From the NCBI GenBank assembly GCA_030549335.1, contig CM060194.1, forward strand, positions 13,022,171-13,086,170: a stretch of DNA of 64,000 nucleotides, read 5' to 3'. Under the pieces are notes generated by a model. It had not been told where the DNA came from. It searched no databases and was given only the letters and a program-made list of their open reading frames with translations. Position numbers and translations under genes: made by a program. Shown here in pieces: positions 22,051 to 33,541 of the stretch (position 1 is the first letter of the stretch; every line of letters begins with the position of its first letter). This DNA comes from Pontederia crassipes (lineage: Eukaryota > Streptophyta > Magnoliopsida > Commelinales > Pontederiaceae).

Positions 22051-23678
22051 TAGTACATTTGAAACCAGTATAGTAATAACACCAGCCACCAGGTGTCTGC
22101 TGTGGTTGCCCTTGCTGCTGATTGCCAGTGGCGCCAGAAGGGAGCTGAGTAGATTATGAGAACATGATCTTAGTAACTAGGGATGTCATTAGGTCTAATT
22201 GTCTCCGGCAGCCGGCCCGCCGACCTCTAAAAGAGTCGCTCGGAGGGAGCTGAAGCTGATCCTGAGAGCAATCATTAAACTGTTACATAATTTCTCTTGT
22301 TGATCCTCCATTGATGAGCTGAATCAAAACCTGCATGTAAGCCCCTTTGGCAGTAGTTGATGGAATATATAAATTAAGCAATAAATTGATGCAGTGTTGA
22401 GTGTTTGCTATCTCCCAATAATGATGATTAAAGTACTTCATAGAGAATGGAGAAAAAAGTGGCGCATTTGTAGACAAACCAAAATAAGGCACCAGCCTTT
22501 ACAGATTAGAACAAGCATGTGCATTGGCAGACTGTTGCATGCCTCAATCCTTTTACCAACTTCATAATTACCTAAAATTATTCTGGATTATTCCATTTCT
22601 CATGCTAATCTAGTTATGGAAGTTATAATCTGATGATTAAAGAGTACAACTATGGCATAAACAATTTAATCTTTCTGGTTGGCAGTCTCTGCTCCACAAG
22701 CTCAAAGAGCAAGAAATAACCCTATATTTAAGCTATACAAGGTACAGAAAAAACACCATTTTGTCGCAAGTACCATCAATTAATTAATTTAGACACCTAC
22801 TGAAATATGTATTACCTGCATCTTCTCTTGTCGTGGTAAAAAGGACACAGAAATTTATGCGCTTTACAATTTGGTATTTAAGTATTTTAATGTCAGAAAG
22901 TAACCTTTACAATGATATATAAGTCAGCATCTGAAACTTGTAGAAATGCATCTGACACTTAAATTTGGTACTTCTCAGGACTTTGGAGTAAGTTAACTCG
23001 CCTTCCAAATTAAATACAACTTTGTTTGTACTCTCTGAGCAGTGGCAAACTCAGAAATGTGTGGTTTTCAGTACATTTGAGTGAAACATGGCACTTCTTC
23101 CTGGCAGCATTTGCCTGCTGATGAATCTCCTAAACAACTGGGACAAAAAAATGTCCTCCAATTGAGAAAATTGCTGCTAAATTCACGCAAAGAACCTGTC
23201 CAGAAGCTTCATCGAATGGTCTATATTGACGGAGATGTAAATTATTAGAATTCTGAAACATTTCTTGGCTTCTGATTCAGTCCAAATATATACTCGAAGG
23301 TGAGAAAACGGCTGACGAATTTTCCTTTGAACTCATGTGACGGCAGTGAATTAAGACTCACTAATTAATATTATTTAACTCAAATGGATAATGAGTACAT
23401 ATGCCCATACCATAAGCAAATGCACAGGATGGGGCTTACAGAATACAAAAGTTCTATGAATCAAGCCTTCACTGTAGGAAGCAACAACTAACAAGGGCAG
23501 GACTCAAGTCTCTCAGTTACTGTGCCTGGCTCCTTACACGAGCACCTCCACACAACGGCGCACGCCGGGCCGGCCAACCGGAGACTACTGTCTGCCACCA
23601 ATCATAACCATTACATACTAGTACTGTAGTAGTAGGTAGAAACCTTGTACTGCTGCCGAGTAACAGTAGTCGATGGGA
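22051..23678. other. Intergenic region between convergent PG1 and PG2
   Basis: It contains the 3' ends of both genes. A TCTCCGGCAGCCGGCCCG segment after PG1 (22201-22218) resembles, in inverted orientation, the CGGGCCGGCC-containing segment in the PG2 tail near 23567-23585, suggesting related 3'UTRs. The middle (22300-23300) shows no gene. Confidence 0.6.
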
Positions 23679-25213
23679 TCAGAAGCAACTGCGAGGGATC
23701 ATCACGCCGGAAGACCTCCCCTGGACGTTCTTGCAGTAGGACTGCGCCGGGCCTGACGATTTCTTGGAGGCGTACGACAACTTGATGTCTTGCAACCCGA
23801 TCCCGGTGCATTTGTTGCTCGGACTGCAGTCCAGTTTCACCGCCATCTGCGTCGCCGAAGTGCCCTGCACGTTGCTGAACGTCACCTGACTGATCTTGAC
23901 CCCCGAACTCTGCAATCAGCACATCACTTTAGGCCGAAGCATTTGGAAAGAGTACGAAATGCGGAGTTATGAACCCTGACAAGTTTGCTTTCAGGATCGA
24001 TCCTGTACTTATGAAATTTAGCGCGGACTGCCCCGGTGGGCTGGTAAGAACATATTACCTGGCCAGGGCAATTCACCTTGCCAGGGCAGTAGTTCTGGTC
24101 GATGACGATGGGATTCTGGACGTTCTTCATGACCGCGTGCTCGAACCTGACGGCCTTCACGAACCCGGAGTTTGGCTTCCCCCACGTCTTGATCCTTAGC
24201 CCGTTCTGCGTGCCCTCGAACACCACCGATTTGGCCGTGATGTTCTGCACCCCGGCCTCCTGCGGCGTGCCGCCCAGGCTTCCGATGCTGCACGCACGGC
24301 CATGAACGGAGACAAAGTATTATAACTGACGAGTTCTTTGGAGTCATACGTACGGAATTACGACCGTTGAGATGCTCGCCAACTATGTATATACGTACCT
24401 GATGCCGTGCCCAGGTCCGCAGAAAACTTTCTCGATCCAGACGTTCGTCGAACCGGGCCCCATGGAGATGCAGTCGTCGCCGGTTCTGAAGGTACTTCCG
24501 GTGATGGTGACGAAGCTGGACATCTGGACGTGGATGCCGTCGGTATTGGGGCTGTCGCCGGGGGCCGTGATCTTTGCGCCCTGCACAGTCACCCTGCTGC
24601 TCCCATAGATTGCCATGTGAAACAGTTCGCTGTCGAGCATGGTCAGGCCGCTGATAAGGACGTCCTTCGACTGCCCAATGTACAAAGACTGCACGCGCCG
24701 CGCCATGTTCGACCGCATATAAATCAACAACGAATTACACATCGCACGAGCTCAATAAGAAGAGGAAAACTGATTTCTTACCGTGGCACCGTAAGGGCAG
24801 CTCTTGCCGGAATTCTTGCAGCTCCAGAAGGCCTGCCCTCGCCCGTCAAGGGTCCCGCCGTAGATGGACACGCCCTGCACGTACTTGAACGTGATCCAGT
24901 TCCGATTGTCGCTGTAGCCGGCGGGAGCCACGATGGTCCCGTAGATGAAAATCTTAATCCTGGTGTTCTTGCAGGGACCCGAGAAGAGAGCCTGACTCAC
25001 CAGGAACCTGCCTGACGGGACGGTGATGGTCGCGGTCCCGGCCGCGCCGCACGCGGCCGCCCACGCCTTGAGGAAGGCCTTGGCCGCGTCCGTCCGGCCG
25101 TCGGACTTGGCGCCGAAGTCGACGACGCTGTAGGCTCCCATGGCCATGTTGCCGCGTGAGGTGAATGCCACAAGTAGCAGTGCTACCAGGAGAGTGGTCA
25201 AAGCTTGCGCCAT
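23679..25213 (-). CDS. Polygalacturonase PG2, secreted GH28 enzyme (4 exons)
   Basis: Exons in transcript order: 25213-24782, 24688-24399, 24287-24059, 23909-23679; GT-AG introns, phases 0, 2, 0; 393 residues. The signal peptide is residues 1-25 or so (MAQALTTLLVALLLVAFTS). An upstream in-frame Met (25273) would add 20 residues; the start at 25213 is preferred because it opens directly into a signal peptide and matches PG3. Catalytic motifs: NTDG 192-195, GDD 214-216, GHG 237-239, RIK 272-274. The usual APGDSPNTDG context is intact, unlike PG1. NIT is a possible glycosylation site. Role as for the GH28 family: endo- or exo-cleavage of pectate in the wall. Endo versus exo mode cannot be decided from sequence alone. 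Intron 3 is 149 bp against 90 bp in PG1 and PG3. Confidence 0.94.
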
Positions 25214-25295
25214 TATATTGGAGCTTACAGCAGACAGATGACTCGGTGCAAAACGTGTAGATTTGTGATGCATTTGTTGCAGTGCTTTTGGGAGG

Positions 25296-25303
25296 TATTT
25301 ATA
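25296..25303 (-). promoter_or_regulatory. TATA box of PG2
   Basis: TATAAATA on minus, 83 bp before the ATG. The flanking GAGCTGGAAAACGAAGCGGTGGAG-type proximal promoter (25326-25350) is shared with PG3, so this is a conserved promoter. Similarity to PG3 continues to about 25412 and then breaks. Confidence 0.8.
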
Positions 25304-25412
25304 GGGGTTTTTGTGAAGGCTTTGGAGCTGGAAAACGAAGCGGTGGAGTTTATTAAATTAATTAATGCATGAAGGTTCGATCTGCATGCTTCGTTAGCTT
25401 CATGTGGCGTAT

Positions 25413-27700
25413 TAATTTTTAAATAAACGAAGAATCATATAATAATAATGATGATAAAGTTTCATTGCAATTACAATTATACTGATGAGAAGGTCAAGGG
25501 GTTGGAGGGGGTGACGGTTTTGGAAGTTAAATTATTGGTCTGTGTGCATAGGAAATGTGTTCTTAATCTTACGTTTCGATATATTAGTATGTATGTTTTC
25601 TTTCTTACGTTTGACATCGCTTGATTAGTTGTCGTGCATGGCCGTACACACCGAGCATGCACGTTGACCTAAACATTTTAGAAGAGTAACTTAGAAATGT
25701 TCATTTGCGCATTTTTTCGCTCATAGTTGAAGGGATATTGATTCGGATTTCTTCTGTGATGTCAACTGAAAGAAATGTATATCATGCAATTTTTTTAGAA
25801 AAACCAACTCCTATTATTTGTTGTTAATATGCTGTCGAAAGGCTTGGTATTAATTTTTTATTTTTATTTTTGAATATTTGTAGCCGTGAAAAAATATTTA
25901 CGATAAATCATTTTATTACGATTTACTCTTGTCGAAAAATCTGTTGCAAAATTTATTTTCCGACGAATTCTTCATAATTTGCGAAAAATATGATTTTTTT
26001 TTGTAGCGGAACGAAGCAGTGCACATGAAAGTATTATGTATGTAACATCTCTAGTCAAAATAGTCTTGAGTCATAATTAGAAAGGTTTTGAAAATTTCTA
26101 ACTGGTGGGTTTCTATCAACTACCTTGTTCCAATTTAGAATAGTAAACTCATATCTTACTTCGCCGAATAGATGAAAATAAATTGCGTCCAATAGGATTT
26201 GAATCCAAAGGTTTAGAAAGCTAGTGTGTGTGTGTGGGTGGGGGGGGGGGGGGGGGGGGGGTTTAAATTTTTTAAATCATTTTTTATGTCCAAATACAAA
26301 ATTAATTAAATGCTAATAAAGAAGATAAAAAATCATCTCCTACCTACTGGATTTGAGAGTTCATCTTTTAGGATGACGATGAGGTTAGCTAGCTATTAGA
26401 TTTGAATAATGTAAAAAGGGCAAAATAATTTATATGTCATTTTAAAAAAAATCATGTTTGATAAGCAAACATTTAAAAAGTTATTTTTTTAATTTTATGA
26501 ACATATAAATAAAAAAAAACATGAAATCTCACTTATATTTATTGTATTTGGATTGAAGGCAGCTAAGTCATGATTATAGGCTCAACTTACTTTCATCACA
26601 TTAAAATTTCCTCTACATCTCATTTTTTTGACTTGTTAGATCTCATTTTTTTTCACCTGAGCATGTTATTTCCTTTCTTTTTATATTTTTTTATAAACAA
26701 TTTATATTGATATTGAAATATCCATACGCGTTTTATTTATTATTATGGTTAAATTAAAATAATTTTATTTTAATTTTTGTATTAACATATTTCAAGAGCA
26801 TTTTTTATTTATATATTATAGTTAAATTGAAGAAATGCACAAATCAAGACACTAAAAAATACGTTAATTGTGATTTGGTCATTGAACTACTATGTGGCTG
26901 CTGATTAGAGAGATGACAAGATGATGAGGGAATCTTTCTCTCTGTTTCTTATAGTTGGGGGATTCATATTTTTAAAATATTAAACATAGAAGTTAACGTG
27001 TCGCCGGTTAATTAATTAATTAATTTGGTTGCGTTTCTTTAAAAACTAATCTCGAGAGAAACGATTTTAAGACAAAAAATTATTCTATTTCATTGTGAGT
27101 ACGGCCTAGAAAGAAAAGCTGCAAGTACAATTTTTATTTATTTCAGTGATAAACGGGGAAAATGAAAAAAAATATTCTTCCCAATGTCCCAAATTAATTA
27201 AGTTTCTTTCCTGATTATCTGTTAAATTAGCACAACATAAGAAAATATTTTCTGCATTTTTTTTATTTTTAAACAAACTATTGGCCTTAGTTAGTTTTTA
27301 TCCTAAAAAAAGGTGGCAGTCGGTATTTATTTAATGGCATATATGTGCCATTTATTTAATGCCAGTTAGTACTCTTTTTGAAGTGGTATTATTATGCTCT
27401 GTTTATCTTAAATATTTTTTATTTAACTTTTAAATACCAGATTAAAATGGACATCACATGATCATAAATTCATTGATTAAAAGGATGTTAATTACAATAC
27501 GCTTAGTAGTGTCGCGTGAGTTATACGGTCGGTACCGCTTTTCAGAGACAATTGTCTACCTAGAAAGAATGTTAATTAAGTGTGCCGTGTTATTTTTCCC
27601 CTTTAACAAATAATCACAAACAACGTTAATGATATCACACAGAAAATAAGGAATTGGGATGGAATAGTCATACTTAATCATATGAACAAAAAAAAATGAT
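25413..27700. other. Insertion-derived AT-rich DNA upstream of PG2, no gene
   Basis: PG3 has no counterpart of this stretch. It contains a right-end-like TTTTTTTTTGTAGCGG near 25991-26006, compatible with a CACTA-like terminus, and a (GT)n/(G)n run at 26225-26261. No coding region recognised. Confidence 0.6.
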
Positions 27701-28960
27701 TGTCCTCAGGATCTAAACGAGATTAGTTGTCGTAGCTCATTAATCTTCATGTCGAGGTGGCAATGGAATTATTTTTCCCCTATAAAATGTTAATGATTAG
27801 CTTGTTCTCCCTATGCATGTTCTTTACTCCAATGTTATTTAAGTAGCATTCTTTTTATTATTTTCAACATCTATACGGTTCATCATTTTTTTATTTGCTT
27901 ATACTGAACAATCATATCTATTATATTATTAGAAAAAAATATATTTCTTCATAAATCATATCTCAAATTCCTATATGACTAAAAAATGTTTCCAATTAAA
28001 ATTTAGTTTTAGTCAACCAATTAATTATTTTTTTCAATAATTAAACACGTTAGTGAAGGAAAGAAAAATCCGTCATGATTTTTTAGAAAACTAGGCTCTC
28101 CAAACTCGTGACTCAAATATATGGGATGATGCATCTTATGAGATACACGAACAAGAAGTTTTCAAAAAACTAGTATTTTTCTGAATTATATGAAATCAGT
28201 CAGCAAACAAAAAATTCATAGGTATTTGAACTCGAATAATCGGAAAAAAGTAAAATATTTCTTCCTTTCGAGAGGAGAGGATTAGGAAAATCTTATTGAT
28301 TGCTATCCGATATTTTTTCGATCACCTATGTTGCGTTGAAGAGATATTTTCGATGTCTAATTCGAGCATATATGATATGAACGATCATAAAAATACTCCG
28401 CTATTATATTTTTGTTATATATTTCATATATCACATTAGATAAATATCATATTCATAAAAATACGATTCACTTTTAATGAAATGATAGACATATGAGACT
28501 CAAAATTTCGTACTAAGTAACGCTATTGGAAAGTCTTTTTCGATAAAGAAGCGACGTGGAGTTCGTTTAGAAATCGTCGACCATGCATGCATGGCAGTGT
28601 TCCTTGGATTTGGAAATGACTTTGTTGGCCAATATATGTGCTGAAGTAAAACATCGTAAGGCGGAATTGGCGGGAGGTGTCATGTTGAAATGACTTGTCG
28701 TCTGCCCCACATCATGCACTGACTCAAAAGTCCATGTGCATGTGGAAATCTGCATCCAAATCTAGTAATAATATATTATTGTCAGAATACAAATTTAGTG
28801 AGTAACATGTACGTGCATGTGGCCTTGATAGTCGATCCGGATGCATGCACGACCTGCAATGGAATCTTAAGCTAAAAAAAATATTAACCGTACTAAGTCA
28901 GCGCTACGGTCTACGCCACGTATACAAATGTAAAATAGTATAATCAATTAAGCAACATGG
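27700..28960. repeat. Duplicated flank block A (copy in the PG2 unit)
   Basis: Two parts, about 27715-28050 and 28565-28960, match 58247-58510 and 58665-59020 upstream of PG3 in the same orientation; for example GTTCTTTACTCCAATGTTAT, and later CTGCCCCACAT followed by AGTCCATGTGCATG. The sequence between the two parts is longer here than in the PG3 unit. Non-coding. Confidence 0.8.
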
Positions 28961-28974
28961 AGCTTTCACTTTTC

Positions 28975-29940
28975 TCCGCTACAAAAAAATTAAAATTTTT
29001 CGTCCGATAATTTTTTACGGACAGAAATCTTTTACAATTTGTGACGAATTTTGAGACAGACAAAAATTCGTCAGAACTTCTGATGGTCAAGATCGTCGAA
29101 AATAAAAAATAAATTATGAAAATTTTTATACTATTATTTTATTATCTCACGGTTTGGAACGTCGGAATTTTTTATGACTCCCTTTCCGTCGCAAGTTCCG
29201 ACCGTCCGGACCGTCGATAATCGTAAAAATAATTAAATATTATAATCTTATATATCATAATATATAATATAATTAGTATTTTATTATTATAGTTACTGAC
29301 AGTTCGAATCGTCACAAGTTCCGACGGTCCAGATCGTCAGTAATCGTAAAAATAATTAAATATTATAATCTTATATAGCATAATATATAATGTAGTTAGT
29401 ATTTTATTATTATAGTTATTGACAGTTCGGACCGTCGCAAGTTCCGACGGTCAGGATCGTCGGTAATCGTAAAAATAATTAAATATTATAATCTTATATA
29501 TCATAATATATAATATAATTAATATTTTATTATTATAATTACCAACAATTCTGACCGTCGGAGGTTCCGACAGTCCGAACCATCAGTAATCGTAAAAATA
29601 ATTAAATATTATAATTTCATGTATCATAATATATAAAATAGTTAGTATTTGATTATTATAATTATCGACAATTCGGACCGTCGCAAGCTCAGATGGTTCG
29701 GACTGTCGGTAATCACAATAATAATTAAATATTATAATCTTATATATCATAATATATAATATAAGTAGTATTTTATTATTATAATTATTGACAGTTCAGT
29801 GGACCGTTGATAATTGAAAAAAATAATTAAATATTATAACCATATATATATTAATATTTACGATAGTTAGGACCATTGGAATTTCCGATGGCTCAAGATT
29901 CATTGCAAGTTCTGACGACCATGACCGTCGGTAATTAAAA
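28975..29940. repeat. CACTA-like terminus followed by a 123-bp tandem array
   Basis: The segment opens with CCGCTACAAAAAAATTAAAA (a CACTA-like left end with changed bases). From about 29150 to 29935 a unit of 123 bp repeats about six times: the AATCGTAAAAATAATTAAAT core starts at 29219, 29342, 29465 and 29588, with a variant at 29711. Each unit pairs an AT-rich half with a GC-rich half built from CAGTTCGGACCGTCG and TTCCGACGGTCCGG, which are partly complementary. Confidence 0.8.
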
Positions 29941-30132
29941 AATAATTCCCCCGCTACTTTTTCTTCCTTTTCCCCTCTCCCACAAATTTTCCCCTTTTCC
30001 TGCTAGATATTGCATTCTCCCTCTCTCCTCTCTCCTCTCTCTCTCCCTCACTTGCCGCGACCGGCGCGATGACTTATACACATTTAAATTTTTTTGCAAC
30101 AAAAAAAAAAAATACTACTATACTTAAATGTA

Positions 30133-30910
30133 GGAGTAATTTTCACTACTAGTCATCTAGCTTTCAATCAATCTCATTTTAATCTCGGAATTTTATTTTG
30201 TAACAACTCAGTCCTCTAATTTACAAATTTGTAATAACAAAGCCCTCTTAATTTGCAATAACAGATTTTCATGTTAACTTGTTGATTATAATATTGATGT
30301 GGCACTGAACTCAACAACACAATTTATTATTTATTAAACATAATATACAATTATTTATTTTAAAATAAGCAACATAAAAGAGAGGGGGCAATTTTTTTCT
30401 CTTTCCTTATAATATTCATATATTATTTTAATAAATATAATTTATTTTATTTTATACACATAAATTTTTAATAAATATAAAAATAAAAAGGCACATAAAT
30501 ATTTGTTTAAAATTAATATAGTATAAAAAATAATAATTATAAATTTTTTATAAGTAAAAAATATATATGGATATATTATATTAATGTTTTTTTATGAAGA
30601 TGCTAACTTGGCATTCTAAAATAAAATAAATTATATTTATTAAAATAATATATAAATATTATAGAAAATAGAAAATTCCCACTTTTTTCTTAATGTTGTT
30701 TATTTTAAAATAGATATTTGTATATTATTTTTAATAAGTAATATAATTTTTTAATTGAGTTTAGTGTCACATCAATATTATAATCAACACATTAATTTGG
30801 AAAGGGGACCTTTTTGTTACAAATTTGTGTGTATTATTACAAAGTAAAGTTTGAGGACTAAAACGGGATCTAGTGAAAGTTAGAGGACTAGTGATCGATA
30901 AAAATTACTC
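30133..30910. mobile_element. Foldback MITE, 778 bp, with TA duplication
   Basis: The left end GGAGTAATTTTCACTACTAG pairs with the right end (reverse complement GAGTAATTTTTATCGATCAC, with small gaps). Inner segments continue to pair: GTTGATTATAATATTGATGT on the left has its reverse complement near 30760-30790, and the AAGCAACATAAAAGAGAGG segment pairs with 30690-30715. Only about 100-150 bp in the centre look unpaired. TA flanks both ends (30131-30132, 30911-30912). No coding sequence. Confidence 0.8.
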
Positions 30911-31756
30911 TAAATTTAGCATATTAGAAACATATTAAGCCAGTGGCTTGACATTCAATTATAGCAGTTAACGATCTTAATTTAATAAATTGCCACAAAG
31001 GTTAGAAATTATAATTAACATAATATTTAATGACCTTTTGGACAAGAAAAATAAAAGTTTAAGCTAAACATATAACAAATATGAAATTTAATGTTTCTCA
31101 TAAAAATATTATTGTACATAAAACAATGATTAGTACAATTGGCTAGTGAGAAAAAAATCCCACAATGGCAGTAATTACATCTAATTAATTGGAATAGTGC
31201 AAACTCTCCAAAATTAGGGGTGGGTGGGTATATATTGAAAGCTTAAATAGTCTAAAAACGGCTTTACTAGCTAAATATCACTACAAGAAAATTACCGAAA
31301 GGATGAGACTAAGTTATCCGTCATTTCTTCAATCTATATATTTTTTTATATGTGAACTATTTAAAATTATACTTGAATGTGAGGAATGAGTAAGATAACT
31401 CAAAATTTAGATTGTTTGTATTGTCTGAGCAAGTATACAATAAGATCAAATAAAAATTTAAAATATTCTTACTTCGAATTGTATTTTACCTACACATGAT
31501 TTCAAATTCAATTCATATATAAACGAAAATAAATTATTGACCACTTAATCATAATCACTGCACTCAGTCATATTTTGGCAACATATTATGTATAATGATT
31601 AAAAGTGGGTCAATTTTATAAGTTCAGGTTCCTATATACGTTGTATTGCTTTATCTCCTCTAATAAGTAATAAACCTTGGGTCCACATGCAATGTACTAT
31701 ATATATATATATATATATCGAGAATGGGATCACTCAACTATGTAATTAATATGTAC
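30911..31756. other. AT-rich DNA, no gene
   Basis: A lone CACTACAAGAAAATTACCG at 31279-31297 looks like a CACTA left end, but no matching right end is found nearby. A short (TA)n run lies at 31698-31718. Confidence 0.6.
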
Positions 31757-31812
31757 TCCAGTTATTGTTCTAAGCTAGTCATCGCTCATTATTATTATAT
31801 TATTATATTAAT
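31757..31812. repeat. Duplicated flank block B
   Basis: AGTTATTGTTCT and GTCATCGCTCATTATTATTA match 57807-57870 next to the PG3 promoter. Here block B is 6.3 kb away from the PG2 promoter. Confidence 0.7.
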
Positions 31813-32310
31813 TGACGGACCTAAGATCCTTACGCTTATGGGTGTAATTTTTTAATAAAATATTAATATGTAAAGTATTATATTCAAAATTATATTTGAA
31901 ATATAAAATAGATATAAATATTGTCAATATCAAATGAAACAACATCATACAATCATTCACAAAGAAGTTAATTAGTAACAAAAAATTTATAGTAATTAGT
32001 TATTAGAAATAATAATATGATGCCAAGAGTGATTTTGTCTGTTACAAGTAATTTGGATGTATAATCAAAGTTATAGTTCTTCACTATAAAAGATAAACTA
32101 ATGTGAAGAGTTTATTATCAATAGAGCAAAGATAAGATAAAAAATACAATTTATCATTGTTTTATTTCAAAGCAATAAAGTAGAAGTAGGTCATTACTAT
32201 TAATATTTGACTTATATTAATTATTACTTTGGTTAATACATATAAAATAAACTCCTAAATTTTAATGGGTCAATTGAACCCATTAACTCACATGTAGGTC
32301 CGCCCATGAT
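31812..32310. mobile_element. hAT-like MITE (right end duplicated by a LINE insertion)
   Basis: The left end GACGGACCTAAGATCC and the reverse complement of the right end, ATGGGCGGACCTACATG, form short inverted repeats of a kind (CAGGGGCGGAYCTA) found in plant hAT-derived MITEs. The interior includes ATGGGTCAATTGAACCC near 32265-32281. The PG3 unit lacks it, so it is an insertion in block B/C. Family assignment is tentative. Confidence 0.5.
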
Positions 32311-32324
32311 TTTTTTTAAAAAAG

Positions 32325-33541
32325 ATGCATATACGTCGGACGGCGGTAAGTTCTTCCAATGCATTATCTACAAAAATCTATCCCTGTTTTGCTTTCGTTG
32401 CGGTATCACAGGTCATCGTCTCGAATAATGTCCTTCCTGACCGGAGAGCTCTTCGGTCGTCGACGTTCTTCTTTATGGTCCTTGGTTGAACATCCGCTAA
32501 TTTACCGTCGCGGGCCCTCGTCGGGCTCGCCCGCCGCCAGCAGTGACTCACGATAGTAACCCTAACTCGAATTCCAACACGTTTGATCTCAATCAGCCGT
32601 TGGATACTGCTGATCAATCCTTCCAACGGTCGGATCTGGTCTTTAGTAGCCAACGGTCAGATGTCAATCTGACAATCCTGCAGGGTACGTGTACGGGTGA
32701 TGACGTCTCGGGTGGTGTCGCTCGGCCTGCTATGTCCGCGCCCAATGGCTCGTCTCCACCTCCTCGTATTACTTGCACTATCAACGATCAAGATTTTGCT
32801 CCCACGGTTCGCTTCTCCTTGAGCCCTACACGTGGTGTGTCCACTCCCACTATAACGCCCCTGCATCCTCATATCCCTCGCTCCATCAACGAACGCGATC
32901 TCACGCCCTCGGATCACCGCTCCCTGAGCCCTACACGTGGTATGATCCTCCCTGACACCCCCACTCGGAACTTACCTCCCTCCCCCACTCGCATCTCTCC
33001 CTCCTCTCCCATTTTCGAAACCTCCTTCAATCCTCTAACCCTAGTTCCCCCTCCCTCCGCCCCCTTGTCCGGCAACTCTTCTCCGTCCAGGATCTCTCAA
33101 CCCTCTTCCCACCCTCTCTCTGCCCTAGCTTCTGATCAAACACTTGCCATGGCCGCTTCCTCCCCCAATGCTACTCATGAATCTCTTGTCATCTCTGTGT
33201 CTGGAGTCCTCCCTGCCTCTGGTCAGTCCGTGGGTGATGCCCTGGCTGATCCTCGTGATACTGCCCCTGGCGGGTTCTTGGACCTTGAGGAACAGCCAGA
33301 CGTTGATCTACTCCTGCCGGTTGCTGATGGTCGCAAGAAGGAGCGTCTCCGGTGTCAGCTGCCCCCTTGCTCTACTGCTCCGCCGGTCCTCTCCTCGAGG
33401 CGACCTCAATCTTCCTCTAAGAAGAAAGGTAAGATCCCCGCATTGATTGGAAATCTAGACTCACGTGTGGTTCCTCTTGTGCAGGACGTGACGCCCCCCC
33501 CCCCCCCCGACCTAGATGCGGATCATTGCCTGGAACTGTAG
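32325..33541 (+). pseudogene. LINE ORF1 remnant with CCHC zinc knuckle
   Basis: One frame runs from the 5' truncation through 33541. A zinc knuckle of the form CX2CX4HX4C (CFRCGITGH, then C) lies at 32390-32431, with a TAA inside its last spacer (32426-32428) and a TGA shortly after (32438-32440). The rest (32543-33541, 332 codons) is open and rich in Ser and Pro, ending with a Lys-rich tract before a run of 15 C (33494-33508). In plant L1 elements ORF1 is an RNA-binding nucleoprotein; the N-terminal half is missing here. The end overlaps ORF2 by 26 nt. Confidence 0.8.

Noticed and set aside
24407-25015. 202-codon plus-strand open frame opposite PG2, and a similar one opposite PG3 (56846-57322)
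   Set aside because: Antisense shadows of PG exons; they cross the introns and carry no recognisable domain.
26225-26262. Long G run next to GT repeats
   Set aside because: Simple-sequence run, possibly with assembly error; no function can be argued.
29150-29940. Regularly spaced repeats, considered as a CRISPR-like array
   Set aside because: The spacers are themselves repeated, the unit is 123 bp and the host is a plant; it is an ordinary tandem array.
32378-32653. Antisense frames across the LINE ORF1 and ORF2
   Set aside because: Explained by the plus-strand LINE proteins.
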